This document shows positions 56,933 to 64,000 of a DNA stretch of 64,000 nt, in pieces. Positions within the stretch are counted from its first letter, which is position 1. Every line of letters starts with the position of its first letter. The notes beneath the pieces were generated by a model. It was given only the letters and a program-made list of their open reading frames with translations. It ran no database searches and had not been told where the DNA came from. Source of the stretch: Alloteropsis semialata. Taxonomy: Eukaryota; Streptophyta; Magnoliopsida; Poales; Poaceae. The stretch covers positions 23,805,041 through 23,869,040 of the forward strand of contig CM014272.1 of assembly GCA_004135705.1 (NCBI GenBank), in the 5' to 3' direction. The translations under genes were made by a program, and so were the position numbers.

Positions 56933-57589
56933 CACTACCAAAGTCTGCATCTTTGCCGTGTGTCAGGGGCACACAGCAAAGCCCCAAATACACATGACAA
57001 AGGCTTTCAAATACAAAGTTGTATAACTTCTGAAGATCTACAACTTTTGTGTATGTCATTTTTTGATCCGATATAGTGGTACTAACATTGTTTACAAATC
57101 TTATATATCTCTCTTCTAGTTTCAGGAAATTATATGAGACATATAGATTTTGTGAACAACTTTACTATGGTTTTGTTGAATGAAGAAATGACCAAACTAA
57201 AAGTTGTACATCTTGAGAAGTTATACAACTTTGTAGTTCAAAACTTTTTGATTTGAATTGATTTACTACTTCAAAATGTGATTTAAATTATGACTTTGTC
57301 GTGTGCCTCAAATAAGCACACGGCAAAGACATACTTTGCCTTGTGCCAAGAAAAAACACACGGCAAAGTCATGACTTTGCCGTGTGCCAAAAAAAGCACA
57401 CGGCAAAGCCATACTTTGCCGTGTGCTTTTTTTGGCACACGGCAAAGTATGGCTTTGCCGTGTGCCAAAGAAAAAGCACTGCCGTGTGCTAAAAAAAAGC
57501 ACACGGCGAATATGCTCTTTGCCGTGTGCTCGATAGAAAACACATGGCAAACAACCGGGCACACGGCAAACTTCGATTTTCCGGTAGTG
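56933..57589. mobile_element. Small CACTA element (TTTGCCGTGTG variant), 657 bp
   Basis: Ends CACTACCAAAGTCTGC and, on the minus strand, CACTACCGGAAAATCG. Flanking triplets TGT and CGT differ at one position. Subterminal motif is TTTGCCGTGTG / CACACGGCAAA. The interior (57010-57290) matches that of 55394-56761 (CAAAGTTGTATAACTTCTGA). No coding sequence. Confidence 0.85.
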
Positions 57590-58388
57590 CGTGATGCAAA
57601 AGGCAACCTGAATTCTCGGTGTAGTTGATGCAGTGCTTCTGTGAAGTCTCTAAACAACCAATTATGATGGGCAAGCGTGTCGTTGGACTGAAAACCTTGG
57701 AGGAGTTATTGGATTTCATAGGTGGCAGATTTTTTTTTATTTCACTTTTGAGTCTGTGTAAGCACAAATGACAGGAAGGACAAGATATCCAATTGAACAA
57801 ATAAACATCTGACTGGAACAAACGTTCTAGTCATGATAATTTGAATTGTCGTAGTATGAATTAATGTATAAAATTAACTACGCAAGTCGTTCAATAGTCC
57901 TTGAGACGCAGTCGCAACATTGCATGGATAAAATAGTCACTTAACTTTGAGTGTTGGTATTGGGTTCCACCTCTATGAGTATGCAGTAAACAAGAAAGTA
58001 AACTAGTACTCGAGTCAACAATACAAGAGATGAAAAAGGTGATACATGATGTATTACTATGGAAGTGTTATGTCACCAGCCCAAAAAATCGAATCCTTTA
58101 CCCCTCTATTTATACAAAGACCAAGAGACTGTTACCAGATATCTTTGCCATTTGGTATACAAACTAAATTCTAAGTATCTTATATAAAAAATAAACTAAC
58201 GTGTACATATGTCAGTGCAGCCACTCAGGGATTCGTTGGACAAAGCACACTGTGGAATAATGACAAATCCAAAATTTTGGTGACATCCTTTCTCCGGGTG
58301 CCTTCCATTCCTATGTGAGTAAATAAAATTATTTTTGTTTTGGCTGCACGCTCTTTCTCCTTTGTTGTGGCAAACTGAAGAGCTTGCG
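57590..58388. other. Non-coding; start of unit V copy 4
   Basis: No gene recognised. 58285-58388 resembles 49100-49140 and 54370-54480 (GGTGCCTTCCATTCCTATG, GTGGCAAACTGAAG). Confidence 0.5.
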
Positions 58389-58704
58389 GTGTTTAGATGG
58401 AGGGTGAAATTTTTTTCACCCTCCTTTGACCACTAATTAGGGGTATTAAATAAAGTCAGTTTATAAAACTACCTCCACAACCCCTGGTAAATTCACGAAA
58501 CGAATCTAATGAGGCCTTTGACCACACGATTAGAGGATGATTACTGTAGCATTACTGTAGCAAATCATGGATTAATTAGGCTCATTAGATTCGTCTCGAA
58601 AAGTTACGCTCATCCGTGAAGAGGTTTTGCAAATAGACTTCATTTAGTACTCCATGCAAGAAAGATTCCTTTTTGTAAAATTTGTTGGAGCTCCATCTAA
58701 ACAT
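58389..58704. mobile_element. MITE, same family as beside UreG
   Basis: Ends GTGTTTAGATGG and CCATCTAAACAT are inverted repeats. The interior matches the right part of the element at 16138-17083 in reverse orientation, including AATAAAGTCAGTTTATAAAA and GATTACTGTAGCATTACTGT. Non-coding. Confidence 0.85.
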
Positions 58705-59972
58705 GGGCATGATACTATCATATTTCTGTAAATAGCACAATAAAACCTCATGTGATACCATTGTTCGGTGTGTATATATAAGAGTATTGAGCTATGACAT
58801 TTATTCTTGGAATGTAAAAGCATCAAGCAATGATGTTTGGTGATGTCATTTATTTGTCGACACTAATACTCAGTTCAACTTCCATATATTTTCTGGCAGT
58901 GATAAAGCTGTTGTATTTTTTAATTTTCATTCATTGGCAGCATGCCTTATGAATGAGGAATCTTACAATGAAAAAGTGTAAATTTCACCCGCTCCTTTGG
59001 TTCCCATACTCTCAAGATGCAATTAAGAGTTATTAAACTTCATTGGCACTATTGACCAAAAAAACTTCATTGGCACCCTGTTACAACTAGAGTCTAAGCG
59101 AGGTTAACCGGTCCTTTGATTCCAACACTTCAGATTTTCTCCTGATTTTGTTTATCCAACTGGTAATAGCAAGATAGAGTGGGAGAAAGCCTGTCAGCCT
59201 AGGTGGCGCCAACCAATATGCATGGAAATCTTGTCCGTGGCCCTTCAATGCACGTTAATTTCTTCACATTTGGACATATAGGATACTTCGCCCTCGGGTT
59301 GTTTCGGTAGATTTGCATGAGTGTGGTTTAACTGGTCGGCCCTCCAATCCAAAGAGAATCCTTTTGGTCCATAGGATTCTTATCTTTCGTCATATAGGCA
59401 ATGACGTTCTGACATAGAACCTAAGTGGCTAGACCAGCCGGCATGGGCTAGGCCTTGCAGCCTAGTTCATAAGTTGAACGAGCCCGCATCTGCATTAATT
59501 ACACCTCTCTTCTTTCTTCATCACTTCATGCAAAGGGTGCTTATAAACTTGCCGGAACCTAATTAGACCATCATGGTTGGACCAATTTCACAAGAGGTGA
59601 AAACCAGAATGCCATGTAGATAGGAAAGTTTGTACAGCTTTTGTACCAATACTTTGTAGTTTTCAAATTCAGAGTTGCACACAGCATGCTTACCATGTTT
59701 TTGATGCAGTAAAACTAACAGAAATATTTACACAGTGCAGGACTGGGTTTTAGCCACCATTAGTTTTTTTCTGCATATTTTCCTTCGGTTTTTTCAAGTA
59801 TATATGCAGCTTGCCAGTGCTGCTAACTTGTTCACTTCTAGAATCGACATATATAGAAATGTTTCATGGTCTTGTGCCCATGCGTTCTTTATTCTCCATG
59901 GCACCATTGTATCTTGCTTCTGGCGGTGGTGATATGAAGGGCATGGAGAAATCAGTGCCAGTATGAAGGATA
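58705..59972. other. Non-coding, nothing recognised beyond unit V remnant
   Basis: 58705-58920 continues unit V. The rest has no credible gene, RNA or element terminus. Confidence 0.45.
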
Positions 59973-60163
59973 AGGAAAAGTCTACATAACCCCCTGACCT
60001 ATTGATGTTCGCCTACTTAACCCCCTCACCTATAAAACTGGGTATTCTACCCCCTGAACTATCCAAAACCATGGAGTTCAGGGGGTAGAATACCCGGTTT
60101 TATAGGTGAGGGGGTTAAGTAGACGAACATCAATAGGTCAAGAGGTTAAGTAGACTTTTTCCC
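59973..60163. mobile_element. Fold-back MITE with arms of about 88 bases
   Basis: Arms AGGAAAAGTCTAC...CCCCCTGAACT and AGTTCAGGGGG...GTAGACTTTTTCCC pair with only a few mismatches, around a 14-base loop near 60060-60073. The direct repeat AAGGATA lies on both sides (59966-59972, 60164-60170) as target duplication. No coding capacity. Confidence 0.9.
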
Positions 60164-60975
60164 AAGGATAGAGCTGTAGTGTGATAATGTCTCTCTGTGT
60201 GGTGTTGATTGCTTCAAGGCTAGCTAATTATTGTTGCTTGATAAATTACTGTATCATTTTCTCTTTTAAAATTAATTAAATGCACAAAAAAATAAAATGG
60301 CATGCCGATATTCTTTTTCCGTTTCCCTACTCACCGACAAAGACAAAAATTTTGAAATTTCAGCGAAATTTTGCCAAAATCGTGAACCTTGGGTAGGGGA
60401 GTAGTGGCCGTTCCTGCTTCTTATTTGGAGTTTTCACGTCCACGAGAGTGGCACCTGGCCTCCAAGCCGGTGATCCGGGCGTGGACGCTTCTTTCGGTGG
60501 CTAGCATCCAAGCCTCGAACGGTTTCATCACCTGAGTAGTATTGGGATCCCGAGCGACAGCTGCGAGGGGCCGTGACCTTTCTATCAGACAAAATATGGT
60601 TCATCATCTAGACATCCTGATGCACTGGATTTAGAGATATATATATATATATATAAGAGGCAAAGAACAAATCCGAGCTCTCTCTTTTGAAGATTCTTGT
60701 ATATATGCGGAGAATCATGTTTTCCTGTTCTCTCCAGCCCATAATGCTATTTGTAGCTCAAATGAGCAATTCGTGGGCCATGTTAGAGTCGGCCTTGGTC
60801 TGCAAGGAAAAGGGCCAACGCTATAACAGCGAGTAAGCACATCAGACCTGCAAACATGGGCCCATGCAGGCTGGGCTGCAGGTTCATTTTTTCATTTCAG
60901 TTTAGGAGGACTATATTGGTTGAGCTCCTTGGGCTGGCTCAATAAGGTTCTGCTGCAAAGATTTTTTTAGCTCTG
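60164..60975. other. Non-coding, with (TA) microsatellite at 60636-60654
   Basis: No gene or element terminus recognised apart from the TA run. Confidence 0.45.
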
Positions 60976-61445
60976 CAGGAATGGCACCATTTTGGTCAAA
61001 TATACTTCTTTCTACATGATAATTACGTAATGGTAAAAAATTAATATAATGTAACTGCTCAATGGAGGCTGTAAGTTGTTGACGATGCAATGATCTGCGG
61101 TGACCATCATTCGCCCCATCATCCGTGCTCTAGCATTGTACGGAAACACCATATTTTCTTGGTTACCTATTTCCCAGCGCCTCCGAATCCTCACAAAGTG
61201 ATTTGTGTCTCTTTCCCCCTATTGCTATCTCTCCTTCGTTACTGTGTGCATTCCCTTGTAGTGGAAAAGCAAAGTTTGGGACAGTATTGTGTTTATACAA
61301 TTATACATATAGCATAGCCTCAAATCATAACGCATGCTATTGAGCATACTGATGTCTGGTAGGTGGCAGATTGGCAGCAGCCCAAATACTGGGAGCAACA
61401 TAGTTCCTACTAGCTTTGAGGGAGGGTAAGACTTCTATTGGAATA
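60976..61445. repeat. Unit U, copy 4 (diverged)
   Basis: Diverged relative of 45378-46085: TTAATATAATGTA.CTGCTCAATGGAG, CATCATTCGCCCCAT, CCCTTGTAGTGGAAAA.GCAA and GTCTGGTAGGTGGCAG recur in the same order. Confidence 0.75.
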
Positions 61446-62403
61446 CTTGTGGTTTATAGTTTGAAACACTCTCTTTTAACGAACCTGTTATTTTAAGTTA
61501 GTAGTTCTAAAAGTACACACCCTTCAATAAGAGTTCTGATAATGTTTTAAGCTCGAAGTTGTAAAAGAAACACCCTCTTTAATAAGTGTTCCCATAAATC
61601 GAGCATGATTGATCAGAACTCTTATGTTTCTATTGCTCGGTGTGGTGGTGTCCACATAACAGATTAGGCCTGCTGCATTGATCACCCACCTATAAGACCA
61701 TTCTCACAGGGTTTTATGAAGAGTTTCATCAGCTTAAATTCAATGCCACATAAGGGCACCCGCAGCAGCCATTCAATGCATACAATAAAATATCAGCCAC
61801 ACAGAGGCCAGGAACCGATGCATAAAAAAAAAATCAATTGATCCTTCTCCAGTGGCTGGGACCCACAACGTACCATCTCTGATGCATGCACTACTGGTTC
61901 ACTCTTTCACGAGATGAGCGGCTTCAAATTTTTTATTAGCCATGCACCGATGCATGTCTTTGCATCGACTCCTCTCTCTCTCTCTCCTCTATGGTTCAAG
62001 CTGCTTCACCAGTTCAATCAATTCAGACGCGTGCCACGCAGGACAATGCCTTGCTTTGCCTCGCTCACTGAAGAAGCCCTAAGCGTCCTTCCTAACTTAG
62101 CAAAGAGAGATAGAACAGAGTTTCATCAGATGAGAGGCAAGTTTCAGCTCCATCAAACCCAGCAGACACAGATATCTAGTTTTCGGTCTTAATAATTGTA
62201 AAATGAAACCATCCACTCAGAGTGGCTTAACGTATCGAACACTCACATCTGGTGCTTTTATTTTTCTAAGTATTAGTTAACATATGCCAGTCTATTGTAA
62301 AGATTCAAGATTACCATATTAATTCAGTATGAAATGGATAATCACACCTCTTTTATATAGCATGTTCTGGCCAATCTCTCTTCCAGAAATTTTTCCTAGG
62401 GGT
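61446..62403. other. Non-coding, nothing firmly recognised
   Basis: Contains a short CT run at 61974-61988. No gene or clear element terminus. Confidence 0.4.
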
Positions 62404-64000
62404 CACTACGGGAAACCCGGCATTTGCCGAGTGCCTGAAGCTTCGCCGAGTGCGAAATTTCGGGCACTCGGCAAACATGGGATATGCCGGGTGTAGGAAA
62501 TAATACACTCGGCGAAAAATGGACACTCGGCAAACCCATTCTTTGCCGAGTGTCCACCCCAGAGCACACGGCAAAGAAGGCTTTGCCGAGTGTCCACCCC
62601 AGAGCACTCGGCAAAGTGCAACCTGGCCCCACCTGCCAGGCCAGCGCCGTCGCGCGGTCCGCACGGCCGTTGCGGGCGGCTAACGGTCCACTTGTTTGCC
62701 GAGTGCCAGCACTAGGGCACTCGGCAAACATCGACCCGGGCCCACTTGTCAGACCGCCGCCGTCACGCTGTCTGGACGGCGGCTAACGGTCGGGACTTTG
62801 CCGAGTGCCCCAGTGTTAGCACTCGGCAAAGAGCCTGTTTGCCGAGTGTACCTGCTGGCACTCGGCAAACATTGGCTCCATATTTTATGTAAATGCTTCC
62901 AAACCTTTTTTGTTGATTCAAGTATGATACAGTGTACTCTATGTTGCAATTTAGGTTTTTTTTTCGGCTCGTTTACTATATTCAATGATTTTGTTTCATT
63001 AAATTGAATTTTTTGTTTATTTCAAAATTTGAACTACAGGTGTTTGAAATCTTGGAACAGAGTTATTGTAAAAGTGATATTCATGTTACTAACTCCTTAT
63101 TTAGACAACATCAATGAGAAATAAGTTATTTTGGCAAATGATATTTGCGAAACACGACGATGTACGTGTGGTAGGATTGTTTTTTAATTATAAAAAATTC
63201 TAATGAACTCCGAAAATCCTGAGATTTGTCGAGAGCTCATGATATCTTATGTGGAGGCTGCGGTAAAAAATTTAGAAGCTTCTGCAAAAGTTTTCACATA
63301 CGATGCTTGTAACCGGAACATCTCCGAAGAAGTTTCATTGAGTTCTAATAGATCGTTCATGATTTGGACACAGAGTGACATGACAATTCGAGTTTCACTT
63401 CCAAACTTTTTCTAATGGCAATATACTACCTAAAATGTATCGTGTCAAGTTTTGGTAAATTTTCGGATCCATTTCAGATTTTATAATTTTTTTATTACGT
63501 ATATTGAAACTGAAATGATATACATGGATTTTGTTGAATAATCACATAAAATAATGGTTCTTTTGTTCTACAATGATGAGATATGCATTGTACAGTGGAG
63601 TTGACATGTTTTTTTCAATATTCGTTGCACCAAAAATCAAAATTTCCGAGATTTTCAAATTTTCAAGGCCTGTTTGCCGAGTGCCCGCGGAGCAGCACTC
63701 GGCAAAGATCCTATTTGCCGAGTGTCTGCCAGCTGGCACTCGGCAAAGGCCCAGGGCCCACCAGGCAAGCTGACACCCCATATGTTTTAAAAAATTTTAA
63801 AAAAATCTTTGCCGAGTGCCTGGATCTGACACTCGGCAAACAGGGGCTTTGCCGAGTGCCAGATCGCGGGCACTCGGCAAAGTGGGGCTTTGCCGAGTGC
63901 CAGATCTCGGGCACTCGGCAAAGTGGAGGAACCCGTTACTTACCCGATTCCCGATTTCTCCTCTTCCACTCTCAGTCATCCAGTCAGCCAGCCCGTCCGC
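62404..64000. mobile_element. CACTA transposon, left part (TTTGCCGAGTG family), runs off window
   Basis: Starts CACTACGGGAAACCCG after GGT (62401-62403). Closely related to 43056-44653 over its whole visible length, with the same subterminal blocks (62424-62870, 63669-63925) and AT-rich interior. The frame 63203-63415 matches 43844-44056. No transposase in the visible part. Confidence 0.93.

Overview
The window is nuclear DNA of a grass. The evidence is spliced plant genes with GT-AG introns, a plant tRNA-Arg, and grass-type repeats: CACTA elements with TTTGCCGAGTG and GGTACCGG subterminal arrays, Stowaway and hAT/Tourist-like MITEs, Ty1-copia and Ty3-gypsy LTR elements, a LINE-type tail and a Helitron end. 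A panicoid grass is my inference; nothing in the sequence proves the species. Two runs of N (28330-29329 and 44654-45377) are assembly gaps.

Layout. 1-4.6 kb: the end of a CACTA element, a broken lambda-class glutathione transferase fragment, a Stowaway MITE and a Helitron 3' terminus. 4.6-11.6 kb: an old direct duplication of non-coding DNA. Its first copy is split by a 1.4-kb LINE-like retroposon, which itself carries a 2.06-kb solo LTR. 11.6-17.1 kb: CACTA ends, a PIF/Harbinger element with a broken transposase and an apparently intact Myb-like companion, then a MITE that holds LTR sequence. 17.2-22.9 kb: the only genic island. It has urease accessory protein UreG (7 exons, complete), a tRNA-Arg(ACG), and the last seven exons of a DUF561/Ycf23-like gene on the opposite strand.

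23.1-40.5 kb: two retrotransposons sit upstream of the visible DUF561 exons, a GC-rich Ty1-copia element (minus strand, two in-frame stops) and a very young Ty3-gypsy element (plus strand, 3.74-kb LTRs). The Ty3 reading frame is open for 1389 codons but lacks a recognisable protease domain. 40.5-64 kb: no host gene recognised. This part holds repeated non-coding units, several CACTA elements with clean target duplications, LTR fragments and fold-back MITEs.

The genes do not form one pathway. UreG belongs to urease nickel activation and the DUF561 protein is a plastid-type protein of unknown role. The main story is how nested transposons have built, broken and regulated the locus: a MITE now abuts the UreG 5' leader, the DUF561 gene is separated from its 5' exons, and the young Ty3 LTRs carry a dense cluster of bZIP-type sites.
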